Source: Auricularia sp. M13 | Taxonomy: Eukaryota > Basidiomycota > Agaricomycetes > Auriculariales > Auriculariaceae | Reading direction: 5' to 3' | Assembly (NCBI GenBank): GCA_037042915.1 | Contig: CM073194.1 | Location: 5,114,879 to 5,178,878, forward strand | Length of the DNA: 64,000 bases | Part shown: positions 1 through 11,199 of the stretch, one piece after another | How positions within the stretch are numbered: position 1 is the stretch's first letter | How the letters are laid out: every line of letters starts with the position of its first letter | Position numbers and translations under genes: made by a program | Notes under the pieces: generated by a model | Databases searched by the model: none | Told to the model about the DNA's origin: nothing | What the model saw: only the letters and a program-made list of their open reading frames with translations

Positions 1-539
1 TAATCATTAATAATGCACGCTGCGCACATTCGGCGGTCGACTCTGAACCAAGACGGACAACGCCAATCATACTGCTCCCGAGCATATGCTAGCAGTCGCG
101 CAGTAGCAGGAATGGCACAGGCTGACGAAATCTCGATTTGCCCGCGCAAGGCAGAACTTGGCGCGCGATGACAAAAGTGAGGCCACGGGCTTGATGACTA
201 AACGTCCTATCGCGCTGCATATCGTGCAGGTATATAGACCTCATGCATGGAGAACGGTGACGCATTTCCAAGGTTTTAGGAGTGCATGACAAAGCCGTCA
301 GAAGGGAGCAAGAGCCTGAGAATGTCATGTTCGTGAGCGAGCTGGGGTGGACCATAGAGTAATGTGCATCGCTAGACTCGTCGCTGTGGTGGTCATTCAA
401 GTCTCCGATAGTATAGCAGCTGGATCAGCGGCGACAGACCTGAACGACGCGCAGAAGCCGAGCCAGCGTAAGCCGAAAACAAATATATCGCGCAGTGGCA
501 ATCGATGGCCCGGTGAACGCGAAGGCCAAGAAGATAGGA
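1..539. other. Left flank, no gene recognised
   Basis: I see no conserved coding region, RNA or repeat here. Short open frames exist on both strands but none resembles a known family or carries a convincing splice pattern. The segment is host flank of the transposon that starts at 542. Confidence 0.5.
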
Positions 540-541
540 TA

Positions 542-566
542 CTGTAGTTGCATGACCTGGAGTTCA
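542..566 (+). repeat. Left terminal inverted repeat of the transposon
   Basis: The first 13 bases (CTGTAGTTGCATG) match the other end perfectly and GGAGTTCA follows after four variable bases. TA precedes at 540-541. Confidence 0.9.
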
Positions 567-847
567 GTCACGCGTCACAGGGACGCGTGAACTGAACTCG
601 AATTGCGTGACGTCACGGTGAACTTGAGGTCTTGAACTCGTCTTCAGTTGAGCGCTTGGATTGTCCCCGGACGGAAGAGTTCGAACTCCGCATCCGGTTG
701 CCTGAGGCCGCCGTTGCCGTCTCACTTCCACGTCCACATCTTGGACAGTTCTCCAATTCTGGTCCAGGAAAAGGTATGTATAGCAATTTGTGGTCAATAG
801 CTCGCGAAAAATAGTTCGATAATGCTCTACAATGTCCAGATTTCAAT

Positions 848-3800
848 TTACCATCTGGCTCGGTCCTCGTCGTACCAGCCTGAAGGTTTCCGCGCACACT
901 GGCGCTTTGGACGGCGCTGTACCAGTACCTCATCGTACTCCAGGGTGCGCTTGCGCTTTTCACCAGCTGTTGCACCGACTGAGCTGCTGTCATCGTTAGA
1001 TTCGGCAATGTCGTCCTCACCGTCGTCGACAGGCAACTCCTCTGCCTCATCCTCACTCTCCTGTGCGTCTGCTGGTACTCCCTTGGACTTGGTCATTCCG
1101 CTCACGCGTTTGTATGCCTTTTCCAGCACAGCTGGTAGAAGGAGATCGGTCGGGTCGTCGACTTCCTCGGCTGAAGGCTCCTCGTCGGCGTCGGCCACAG
1201 GTACGCCCGATAGCTTTGCCCAGAGCTCGGGCTCATTTGCCTGGATATCGCACAGCTTTTTCATCGCTTCGTAGCTTGTCAAGCTCGCTTGCGATAGATT
1301 GAATGGTCCGACGCAGGACTGTTCGAAAGCCTGATTGCCATCAGCACAGCGTCAAAGGAGCTCAAATCACGTACCCTCTGCACAATCTTGGGGTCGCTCA
1401 TCTCACGGTATGCCTGCACCAGCCACTTGACTGCCCGCTCACGTAGCACAGGCAACCTGGTGTCTGGCTTGATCTCCTCGGGTGGTGTGCCGCTTGTCAA
1501 CGCTGCATACGTCTCCTCTACCACATCAGCATGCTGGCAGCGCCGAACGACGTGCTTGAGGCCACGCTGGATGCCGACATCGCACGGCTGCCAGATCCCT
1601 GTGCATCCGCCGGGCACGTAGTCAAGCTTGATCCATGGGTACGTCTCCTTCATCCACGTTCGGAATTCGTCTGAGCGGTGAACGGACCAACAGTCCAGTT
1701 GCACGATGCACACCTGCTCCGCGGGCAGGCCGAGCTCCTCCTTGGCACGAGAAAAATGCGGGACCAGGATCTTGTCCACGTAGCGGCGCATGGTAAGCTG
1801 TGTGCTCCAGTGTGTGTCAGTGTCTGACCAGACAAAGTCAAAGCCGAGTTCCATTGCGTCGTCCCACATCGGTGCGTTGCTCGTCGGAATAGACACCTTA
1901 GATTTGCCTTTCATAATGACTTGAAAGGGAAGGAGCTCGCCGGCGGCTGTGACGGCAACCAGAATGGTGAAGGCGCGCTTCTCGTCGACCCCGAGAACTG
2001 CTACCTGCTTCGCGCCCTTCGGATTGTAGGTTTGTTTCCCGCTGTCCTGATAAACTATCATTGCCTGATCAAAGTTGGCTCGCAGGCGCGGATGAACCCC
2101 GTAGTCGCGTGTGGTGAGGGATTGGCGAAGGAAGGAATGTAGGCACTGCTCCTCGTGGTTCTGCGGTATCTTCTGTGCTGCACGGGTCGCCGTTCGCTTC
2201 GACCATCCCAGTTCCTCGACAAGCGTCTTCCGAACCCAGCGCTCCGTTGCTCGGAAGTGCTGCCCGTTCTTCGTCTTCTGATCAAACAAGCCAGGTTCGT
2301 CGTGCTCAATAAAACCGATGATGATGCCGCGGGCATCGTGGATCGAAAGGCTGACACCTGCTGTGCGCAGGGATTCAAATGTTCTCTTGATACGCTCGTA
2401 AAGGCTGGGATACCGCGTCTATCCATGGTCAGTCCATGCACAGCAAAGTTCGAGTTTGCTTGAACTCACTAGCATATGGCGTTGCGTCACCCCACCACCA
2501 GGTCGCACCGCGTTGCGCTCGACCTTGCTCAACCAACTTGCGTGCCAGGTCGGCGTCACTCCTGAGCGATCGATCATACGGCCAATCATCTGTGTCGATA
2601 TCGTCTTGAACATCGTTGGGTTTCGCTGAATGAGCAACTTCTGGATCTCCGTCGGCGACATCATCGGCCGTGCAGCCTGACCCGCCTCGTAAATTTGCTG
2701 CCAGAAACTGGGGGCTGCCCAATTCACTGCATTGTTCCTGGACTTCGTAACTGGTGCGGGCTGTTGCGTAGGCGGCGCCGGTCGAGCGCGTGGATTCTCT
2801 GAATGCTGGATCTTCTTGTATGCCTGTAATGGTCGTGTTGCTGCAGCGGCATCGAAAGCGTGCTCGGGATCTTGTGAAGATTGCAGCTGCATTGGTTTCT
2901 GCTCGGCATTAGATGGTGCAAAGAGGGAATCACGTTGGTGCACTCACCAGCATCTTCCCAGTTGCTGCAGAACGCACGCCGGCCTGCACTTGTGCATCAT
3001 GCTCGCGTGCCCTCTGGTTGCGTTTGCGTTCTCGCGCCAGCGCTGTGGCCCTAGCCTTTGCGGTCTCCTGCAGAGCACGCACCCGCTCCTGCCTCTCCTG
3101 ACGATGCTCGCGCTCTTCCTGTGCCACGCGTCGTGATTGTGCAAGATAGGTGTCGTGATCAACAGGCTTCAAGAACTTAAGTAGCCCGGCCCCGCGCTGT
3201 ACGTCCTTTGGCTCGGCACGAAGATTGAGCTGCTTTCGTGTGGCGGCAGGTGCATGTGACTGCGACGAGCTCGAGGCTGAGTTGGACGCAGCTGGAAACG
3301 GTGCGGCAGGCCGTGAAGCCAGTGGTTCTGTGCTGTCAGCGCCCAGTGGTTGTTCTGCGTCGACAGACACAGCTTCATTGGACGTCTGAAATATCCGGTC
3401 CTCGTCAAAATTAAGCAGTGTCGCGGCATGGATATCCAGGTCAATAACTATATCTGGCATGGCAGGTTGGTCTGCTGGTGTCAGTTCGGCGGCCGTGGCC
3501 GCGAGGAACAAATCGCCTGATGGCACAACGGGATCCTCTGGTGGGGGCACTGGGATAGGGGCTAGATCCGTAGCCGGCAAACTCGTACGCTGTTCACCTG
3601 GATGATTTTTCTGTAACACATTAGCAGCAGTCAGAGAGCATACAACACAAATAGCTCACCAAGAACTCGCGCTCATTATGTGCGGTAATGATCCTTCGAA
3701 ACCATTCGATGCGCTGACTGTCCCCCTCGGACGATTGCCAGAGTGCAGTCTGAAGAGCATGGTGGGCCATGGTATTGACATGAATAATGCCGCACGAGTG

Positions 3801-4799
3801 TCCATCGTCCTGACTTGCATGAGCGGCTTCGGCAATCTGAAATCCCGTGAGGTCGTGTTTCTCCAGCCAGCGCTTAACGAGATCCAGGTGTGCGTCAGGT
3901 CCAGGCTGGTTGGCTGAGTCTTCGTACAAAATGGTCCTAGCCGGGACGTCGATAATGACCGCAATCCAGTGGCTGCCAGCCACGTTCAAGGAATAATAAA
4001 TTGTTGCGAGCACACCCGTAGCGAGCTTCTCTCCGCAGGCAAATAGAGCAGGGTTGCGCTTCTTGCTGTATGTAGTGAAGAACCCCTTGTCGCCTTTGAA
4101 GAAGCCAGCGAAGGTAGGAGCATAGAATGCTGCGCGATGTCCAGGGCGGGCACGATCCAAGTCCTGCTGCAACAGACACAGCATGGCTCCAATTGTATCA
4201 TCGCAGATCCACCGATGGCCAAGTAAACGTTCGATCTTCGATGTCGCCATGCTCCCCCCTCCGAATGCCCACTGGATCGGTTGGCCCCACGAAATGCTCC
4301 AGAACATCGTCTCGACCTCGTCTCTGGCTCCGACGGAATCACACCATTTGAGAGCGCTGGAATATGCGGAATAGGCACGAATGGCTGGCGTGATATGGTA
4401 CCAGTAGTTGATTAGCCAGAACGGAAGACGCTTCTTGGTTATGTGCGGCAGGACGAAGGAGACTTTGCCATCAAACCAAGCCTGGCCAACGGCAGTCTCT
4501 AGTTCCCGTACAATGCTGCTACTGGGAACATCAATCGACAGTGTTTCGAGGACGTTGAATTGTGCAGGTTCCGCAGAGAAATAGAATGTTGCAGTTGGTT
4601 TGCTGCTGAACCTGGGAAGTTGGAAATCTGCGAGACCAGGAAGAGGCTGACTCGAGTGCGGGATATCGATAGCGGCGTCCTCGGGTATTTCGAGAAGCAC
4701 ACCAAGTGCGTTGGCAATGGGGATGGGCGTGGGATAGGGAAATTTCTTCCCGCGGCCGATCCAGTCTTCGGCACAGAACTCTCCCAGCGAAAGCGACAT
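848..4799 (-). CDS. Ulp1 protease-DDE transposase fusion (five exons)
   Basis: Predicted exons are 4799-3660, 3610-2948, 2898-2470, 2418-1375 and 1330-848. The introns are 44-51 nt with GTGAG or GTACG donors, all in phase 0, giving 1252 residues. Residues 1-380 form an Ulp1/C48 cysteine protease domain: the visible catalytic set is His277 (SHW), Asp294 (YEDS), Gln330 and Cys336 (HSCG). Residues about 530-590 are a charged Arg/Glu helix, probably coiled coil. Residues about 679-713 resemble the helical DNA-binding segment of fungal DDE_1 transposases. The DDE core has Asp861 (NFDQ), Asp986 (QLDCWS) and Asp1024 (QPCDVG), spacing DD37D. The last exon is acidic with basic KRKR and RRPKR motifs, likely nuclear localisation. 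It should bind the element's ends and mobilise it; the protease may process SUMO or the polyprotein itself (inference). Two separate genes remain possible, but no in-frame stop separates them once the introns are removed. Confidence 0.85.
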
Positions 4800-4837
4800 G
4801 ATGACGAGGATAAACTTCCCCGCTCAGAAAGCTGCTC

Positions 4838-4845
4838 TTTATATA
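4838..4845 (-). promoter_or_regulatory. TATA box of the transposon gene
   Basis: TATATAAA on the minus strand, about 40 nt upstream of the ATG at 4799; it supports that start. Confidence 0.6.
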
Positions 4846-5025
4846 GGATTCATGCGTGGTTCATCTTTTCATATGATGCTGTCCCACCACGAGAGGAACA
4901 AACAACAATGTACCACGTCCGCGGCGATTTGCTTCCGTGATGAACTCGCCACGAGTTCAGTCACGCGTCCCACACCGAGTTGAACTCATGAACTGGCGGC
5001 CAGTTGGTGTCACGGCCGACCGGGA

Positions 5026-5050
5026 TGAACTCCCGACCATGCAACTACAG
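5026..5050 (-). repeat. Right terminal inverted repeat of the transposon
   Basis: Reverse complement of the left end with three mismatches; TA follows at 5051-5052. A direct copy of the left subterminal 17-mer lies inward at 4953-4969. Confidence 0.9.
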
Positions 5051-5052
5051 TA

Positions 5053-6151
5053 TGAGTTGAGAACAACCTTGTTCCATGTCCATGTCCAAGAGAGCCGGGG
5101 CTGTGGAGAAGTCGTTGCGAGAGCGGTGGTAATAGAATATGGGTACGAGCGCAATAGACAGCACTTATTTCAAGAAGGCAACCGCGAAAGACCGTCCTTC
5201 GGCGGGGCGCAGATGTGTGACTAGCCGGGGCCGTTGACGTTAGTGCCAGGGCGAAGCAACGGTTGACCCTAGCTGACCACGCGCGGGTAACGCGCAGGAC
5301 CAAGTAGAGTAGGACACGTCTGCGTGGATAGACCGTTGACCGGTTGACCCGTCATCGTCGTCGAAGAATGGGAATGGCCACGGAACTATCAGCGGAGTTT
5401 GTAATTGCATTGTTTTCGTGGTTTCTACTTACTCATTGCTCGAGTGTCGTGTCACTATATGTAAGTCGGTATATGTAAGTCGGGAAGCAAAGAATCCGAG
5501 TCTGTTATCTTGATGAGTTCCAGCGGAGCGTTGTCTTTGTGCCTCAGCAAGTGACAGGTGACAGTGGCTGGTGTATGTAGCGATCAAATAGCGATAGGAG
5601 CGCAGTAGCTAGTCTAACAGAGATAGCCGCTTTTTGCTGCGTTACTGTAGCATGAATCTGCACCAAGGGGATAAGTACTAAAGCATACACATCGCACTCT
5701 GACCTTCAGTGTATGTGCCTGTTATCAAAGCGTTGCAGGGTTTATTGCCCTCTGGTCAGCACCGCGAGTCACAGTAGAACCTATTTAATATGTACCATTA
5801 CGGATAGGTTTGAAGAGGGCGATTAGCAGGAGAGACTCCGGCCGAGTCTGCTGCCAGTGGCCGTGATCAAGTCTCACATGTCACATCGCGATGATACCAA
5901 TGGCAATACACCCTCGAATACGCACTTTGACTACCCAAATTTAACGACAACGAAAGGAAGAACCCCGTCCTATTCCATCCCATCCCATCCTAAGTATTCC
6001 GATCCGTGTGTATCCTAGCGCTCAACAAACGAGACGAGATGAGGCTTCCCCCATCACTTCAGTCCGAACACACCATCACCGCCCGCACAAACAGCCCAAC
6101 CCTTTCTCACAGCGCAACAGCGCTCACAAGCGCCGCCGATGCCGCGCGCAC
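5053..6151. other. Intergenic, no gene recognised
   Basis: This stretch lies between the transposon's right TA and the 3' end of the carbonic anhydrase gene. I see no conserved coding signal. Two near-identical short runs (TATATGTAAGTCGG type) lie near 5455-5485. Otherwise nothing is recognisable. Confidence 0.5.
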
Positions 6152-7678
6152 TCACAGCCGGCGCCGGTCCTTCGCCCACGCACCCCGGCTCCGGCGGTCC
6201 TTCGCATTCGCCCACGAGCTAAAGTTGAGCCCGCGCCGACGACGCGCAGGGACGGGCTCGTCGCGCGTGATCTTGACGGCTATGTACTCGCTGCCTGTGC
6301 CCGTCGACGCCGCCGCTGCGCTGTTCGAGTTCATGTTGCCGTTGGACTGGGAGTTCGAGTTCATATCGTGGCCCGAGTTGGAGCTGGACTTCGAGTTGGA
6401 GTTGCCATTCGAGTTGGAGTTGGACTTAGAGTTCGAGCCGGAGTCATGAGTTTGCGCCTTGATCCCCCCGCCGCCAGAGACGGGGACGACCTTCGTCGTG
6501 CTCGTCGTGACGGTCTCGAGCCGGATCTCGCCGCCCGTGCTGACGAGCTCGCGCACGAGCGCCTGCACGTCGACGTCGGATGTGATGTGCACTTGGTTTT
6601 GGCTGGAGTTGGAGGTGGAGGTGGAGCAAGTGGTGTTGGTGTTGGAGGAGGCGGAGGATGCGGCGCCGCCGGCTACTGCGAGGCCTGTGTGGGAGGGGAG
6701 AGGGGAGGTTAGTGAACGGTGGGCGCAGGGATAGGAGGGGCGAAGAGGGAGGGCAGAGGGGGCGAGGACGAGGGCAGAAAAGAAAGAAAGAAAGAAACGC
6801 ACCATCCTCGCGAACAGCCAGGGCGACAGCCACATCGAGCAGGTTCGTCTGGCCGAGCGTGTTCTGGGAGTAGCGCGCGTTGAACTTGATGACGCTCTTG
6901 AGCGTGTTGAACGTCCGGACGTTGAGCGGCAGCGGCTTCTCGAGCACGAGGAACGTCAGGCCCTCCGCGCACGGCGGCGTCGTCAGCGAGCCCGTGTACT
7001 GGAACAGCGGCCCGGCGGTCACGGCCGCGATGAGCTCCGTGAAGTCCAGAGGGCCGGTTGTCGTTGCTGTGCCGGGCGTCGTGACCTGCGCGATGTTCGT
7101 GATGACGGATGTGAGGAGCGCCGTCGTGCTGCCGTCCTCGGTGAGCTGGAAGGGGATGGCGATCACGGCGATTGAGCCGTCCGTCTACAGCACACAACAC
7201 ACATCAGCGAGGGGTGGGAGGGGAGGGGAGGAGGAGGACGCACGCCCTCGTGGACCATGTGCATCTCGAGCGGGAAGTACTCCTCGTTGATGCGGTGCTC
7301 GCTGGGCGTGTGGAGGTGGAACTGCTTGAGCGCGAACGTCGCGCCCTCGAAGACCGTCGTGCCGTTCACGACCGTCTCGAGCGTCGTCCCGAGATTCTCG
7401 AACTCCGCCTCCGCGACGCTGGCGATGCTCATCTGCGGCGCGCTCGCCGCGCGCGCGATGCTGTCGTCCAGCACGATGGGCGATTGCACCTTGGAGTTGC
7501 GGCACGCGACGTTCGCCGCGTCGAGCCCCGCCCAGTTCAGCGGGCCGCGCTCGCCCGAGTAGCCGAAGTTGGACACCGCGACCGTCCCCGCCTCCCGCCG
7601 GTGCAGCGACGTGCCGTGCACGCACGACGCCGACGCCGCCGCGGCGAGCGTCAGTGCGATGAAGAGTTTCGAGAACAT
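6152..7678 (-). CDS. Secreted alpha-carbonic anhydrase with Ser/Asn-rich tail (copy 1)
   Basis: Exons are 7678-7244, 7184-6803 and 6684-6152 (449 residues). The first intron is phase 0 and the second phase 1. The second intron carries a GAAA microsatellite. Residues 1 to about 18 are a signal peptide. The alpha-class fold is recognisable from NWAGL, QSPIVL, the zinc ligands His121, His123 (FHLHTPSEH) and His140 (EMHMVH), and the active-site LTTPPC motif. Alpha enzymes interconvert CO2 and bicarbonate, here outside the cell. After the enzyme domain comes a long Ser/Asn/Gly-rich low-complexity tail ending in basic residues, absent from the paralogue at 23954-24906. The tail is open and in frame, but I cannot tell whether it anchors the protein to the wall or is a read-through of a lost splice site. 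No clear TATA box is seen upstream. Confidence 0.85.
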
Positions 7679-8954
7679 AGTGAAGGAAAGTGCGTTTGGG
7701 GAGGACGTCGGTAGGAAGAAGAGCGTCAAGCCCTTATGGTGGAATGTGTAGCGAAAAAGGATAGAAAAGGCGGCGACCTGGCCGGGGAACGGACGCGGAG
7801 AGGAAAGAAGGGGCGCGGGGGTGGGCAGAGCGAAGGAAAAGCGGAAACGCAGCGCCCGACGCCCTTTGTACTGCGCCCCGTTGCTGTAGCGATCACAGTG
7901 GAAACCTGATCGGGTCCGTCTGTGCGCCAAGACATCACACAAATCATTAGAATCCCGAAGCGAGCTCGAATGCAGAGAATGTTGCGAGCAGGACGGCCAA
8001 GGCGGGCAGGATGTGTATTTTTGGACAGTACGGCATGGCGGCAGCGTTGGGCGCCGCACGAGCTTGGGCGGCGGGGCGGACGATGGGAACGCGGGGCACT
8101 GCTCTGCGGTTGGTTGGAATCTGGATGCGCCCAGAGAATCTTGGGTTTCGCCAAGACGGTGACCGTCGGTCTTCGCGCGTCGCTATCCCGCATCATTAAG
8201 CCTGGGCCCGCGCGCATAGCCCATCGTCGACAGTTCGTACGGCTGCGTGCTCATCGTGCAGCTCGAGGGCGGCGTATCGTCGCGGTGGAGCGCGGAGTGA
8301 GAAGGCAAAAGGCGGGATACCAACATTTGACTCCGGACCCGGTGTTCCGGTGCAATCCCGCCCCTCGCGTTCGCCAAGAGGATTTGCAGAAGCAGCGCCA
8401 TCCGGACGCAAATCACGAACGTGCGTGCGCAAAAATAGGAGACGCTGACGGGAAAGTCTGATCCGCTGTACAGTACGCTCTCTCTCTCTCTCTGCCGCCC
8501 GCAAGTGGTCGAGAGCGATACTGCTACAGGACGTCTAGTCTTTATCAGCTTCTGAGATCTGAGCGTACTGCGATGAAGTGACAGAGGGGTGATGGACGAC
8601 GAGCGCGGACGTACAATCTATTATCTTTCGACTCGAGGATCGAGGATCGTAAATTATGGGACCGATCTGAGCAAGTCGATCGCTGCTCTCAGTGACAGAA
8701 CGAGTACATATCAAGTTCCGCGAACAGTTGCGCGTCCTGCGAAGCTCAAAAGAAACCAACCGTGGCTCTGCCTCGCGCGTTTCACCGTGGCTGAAAGGAA
8801 TTGGCCCCTGATTCAACTATGTAATTCGCTCCTCCCGACGAGTCAGATTGCGCTTCATCCGCAGACTGCAATGCAGCCCTGCGCTCACAGTACTCCTCTT
8901 CCTCTCGCGCGGCGACCACGATCGCAATCCTCACGTGACCATCTGCCGGTGCTT
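7679..8954. other. Intergenic between carbonic anhydrase and tRNA
   Basis: This holds the upstream region of carbonic anhydrase copy 1 and otherwise no recognisable gene. The only structural feature is a short CT microsatellite near 8477-8493. Confidence 0.5.
8477..8493. repeat. CT microsatellite
   Basis: A run of about eight CT dinucleotides; no associated gene. Confidence 0.8.
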
Positions 8955-9035
8955 GCGCCGTTGGTCTAGGGGTTATGATTGAACCTTCCCACTCAGAGTC
9001 AGGTTTAGACCGGGGTTCGAGTCCCCGACGGCGCA
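8955..9035 (+). tRNA. tRNA-Gly(CCC) with a 9-nt intron
   Basis: The cloverleaf can be drawn by hand. The acceptor stem GCGCCGT pairs with ACGGCGC and the discriminator is A. The D arm has GTC/GAT around a GG-containing loop. The anticodon stem GAACC pairs with GGTTT. The T arm is CGGGG-TTCGAGT-CCCCG. The anticodon loop reads TT-CCC-A, then CTCAGAGTC (8992-9000), then A. The intron therefore sits at the canonical position between bases 37 and 38, to be removed by the tRNA splicing endonuclease. The spliced tRNA reads glycine GGG codons. No other tRNA is seen nearby. Confidence 0.85.
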
Positions 9036-9344
9036 TTGCGCGGTGAGATGATGTATGGCGTTCATCATGGTGTTTTTGTTCTTTCAGAACCATACATGGT
9101 CACAGTGCTCTTCTGGATCGGGCGGCAGTATCGCCTTTTGTATTTCGTAGTAGTAGCGCACAAATTAAAATGTTACATTGAATCTCGAGCCTGTCTAAAC
9201 GTCATCTCCGAGTCACTCCGCAAGGGCCAGCAGTGCAACAACGACGCCAATGACCCCCACTAACCTTCAACCCGGTCTCAGCATTCGGCGGCGGCGTCTC
9301 CTGCGGAGCGCACCGGTGTCGTTGCTGGACGACGCGGCATCAGG
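9036..9344. other. Intergenic, no gene recognised
   Basis: Nothing recognisable lies between the tRNA and the PEBP remnant. Confidence 0.5.
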
Positions 9345-9430
9345 GCGAACGCGGAAGTACTTGCAGCACGTCCCGCCGCGCGCAGGTTGGGGCGTGGGTT
9401 GGGCGTAGAGGAAGGAGGTACTGCGTGAGT
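9345..9430 (-). pseudogene. Remnant of the last exon of a PEBP-like gene
   Basis: On the minus strand, fragments matching last-exon sequence of the PEBP gene at 9996-11199 can be read: the TQPTPQ segment and, close by, a YFRV segment. In the intact gene these are separated by about 40 residues, so the middle is deleted. No upstream exons remain. It lies just downstream of the intact copy and is probably a degraded tandem duplicate. Confidence 0.5.
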
Positions 9431-9995
9431 TTTCGATGAGCCTGAGATAAGTACAGCTGAGTAGGGGCGGAAGATTCTGATCATGATGTGGGACGAACTC
9501 AAGACTGCGCTGGCTGAACGCGGACTCCCAGCCTGGCCAGTCAGCAAAAAAATACAGTAACGGAGTAACGGAGGAAAGGGCGCGACGCATGGTTGGCTCT
9601 GACACTGACAGACTCAGTAAGCAACACCGAGTGCGGTGCGTGATCATGCTGACGAGTAAGGCCTGGGAGGGAGAGTTGATTTCGAAGCTGAGTCACCATC
9701 ACTGCGTTGCGTGCTTGAATTCATAATCACTGTACAGGGCGCAGGTGAATTCGGATTCGGATCGCGATACTTAGCCACAATGCAAATGGACAGTCTGAAT
9801 GCAGACGCGAAGAGCCTGCGAAGCTCGCTTTGGAACTGCGTTTAGACGAGCACACGGCCTGCAGAGAGAATCAAAGAGCGGAGGGTGCATTCATCGCGTG
9901 CGGCGGTATGGTATGGTATGGTAGCACAGAAATAAAACGTATCCAATCACGGCTAAAGTCCCACCACGCTCGAGTCAAAGCGCGCAGACTCAGAC

Positions 9996-11199
9996 TCAGA
10001 GCGCAAAGGCCACCATCGCAGCGGCCACAAGCACACCGGCAAACCCAGCCCTTAAAGCAGCAGCCCCATTCGGCCCCTGCGTCTCCTCCGGCCCCGCCGC
10101 GTCCGTCCCCGTATTAGTGGAAGTGGGCGCGGGCGACTCCTGGCCGAACGTGCCGTTGTTGGGCACCGTGCCCGGCGGGCCGACGCGGAAGTACGTCCCG
10201 CCCGCGAGCACCAGGCCGTCGATGCCCGCGACGTACTTGGACAGGTCGAAGTGCAGGAAGGGCGCCACTGTGTCCCCGGTTGGCGCTTGGATTTGCGGCG
10301 TCGGTTGGGTGTAGACTAGGAATGTGTAGCTGGAGGGGGAGTTAGCTTGGTTGAGTGATGCGAGATAGCGCGAGTGAAGGCGACAAGAGGAAGGGGACTG
10401 GCATGAAGGGGTGGGCGGTGCTGCGTTCAATGGAAGCATGGCACGCGTAGCGGGAACGCCAGCACGGGCAGGGTGGGCAATGCCGGCAAAAATGCAGGGC
10501 AGCAGGCGCCACAGGACTCACCGATGCGGTTCAGACGGCGCCGAGGGCCCCGGGCCGGCGTACTTGCCGACGGGCGCGGTGGTGCTGCTCAGGACGTACA
10601 CGCCGTCCGCCGCGGCGCCCGCGACGTAGTTGGCGGCGAGGAAGTGCCGCACCTCCGACACGCTGCGGTTCGACGGCGTCGGCGCGTCCGGGTCCACCTG
10701 CAACGAGCGTTAGCGAGCGACGCGGGAGATGGCAGCGAGAGCGCGGAGTTGGCGGGCGGCGGCGTTAGCGAGCTTCGCGGCATTCGAACATGCGCCGCCA
10801 GCATCGCATTACGGCACGCCGGGAAACTCGCGGGACGCAACGCACCATGGCGACGAGGAAGCCGGTGCCCTCGATGTTGGTCGACGACTTGAGCGCGATC
10901 TGCGGCTCGGCCGCCGTCTCTACGCGGTGCGTCAGCATCACCAACCCAGCTTCCACCACGCAAAAGCGAGACGCACGGTTGATGGTGAGCAGCACGCCGG
11001 GCACGACGGGGATCTTGAAGCCCGCGTCGTCGAACGTGAGCTGGACCTCGAGCGTCGGCTCGAACGCCTGCAGCACGTCCGGCACGAGCTTCGCCTCCGT
11101 GAAGTCCGTCTTGATCGTCTGCAGGTCCTGCGCCTGAACGCGGACGCGCGCGAGGAGCAGGGCGGCAAGGAGCGTGGCGAGCGAGCGTGCGGTCGGCAT
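9996..11199 (-). CDS. Secreted PEBP-like protein, probably GPI-anchored (copy 1)
   Basis: Exons are 11199-10977, 10919-10846, 10697-10522 and 10329-9996 (268 residues). Intron phases 1, 0 and 2 are identical to those of copy 2 at 25173-26131, which confirms the model. Residues 1-23 are a signal peptide. The phosphatidylethanolamine-binding-protein family is shown by VDPDAPT (residues 100-106), RHFLAANYV, and EPHRYTFLVY (Arg158 split by the last intron), which form the ligand pocket in family members. The C-terminus is Thr/Pro/Gly-rich and ends in a hydrophobic stretch with no basic tail, as in GPI-anchored proteins. Ligand and role are unknown; family members bind phospholipid headgroups or act as inhibitors. 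The last intron is long (192 nt) for this gene set. No TATA box is evident. Confidence 0.82.

Larger units (their letters stand above)
542..5050 (-). mobile_element. 4.5-kb Tc1/mariner/pogo-like DNA transposon with Ulp1 protease
   Basis: The ends are inverted copies of CTGTAGTTGCATG followed by GGAGTTCA (542-566 and 5026-5050; 25 bp with 3 mismatches). The element is bracketed by TA at 540-541 and 5051-5052, the target duplication expected for the Tc1/mariner superfamily. It carries one five-exon gene on the minus strand (848-4799). The 17-mer GAGTTCAGTCACGCGTC occurs at both ends (560-576 and 4953-4969). At the left end it is followed by a near-perfect reverse complement (582-599), giving a subterminal hairpin. 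Intact ends plus an uninterrupted gene suggest a young and possibly active copy. Confidence 0.9.

Noticed and set aside
1279-2289. Transposase as a stand-alone 336-residue gene
   Set aside because: Its apparent start is a TTG within a longer exon and its last residues are intron sequence (44-nt GTACGT...CAG); both sides continue in phase into other exons.
6006-6712. Plus-strand open frames of 147 and 234 codons
   Set aside because: They are antisense to the Ser/Asn-rich last exon of carbonic anhydrase; composition is Arg/Val/Gly repeats without family motifs.
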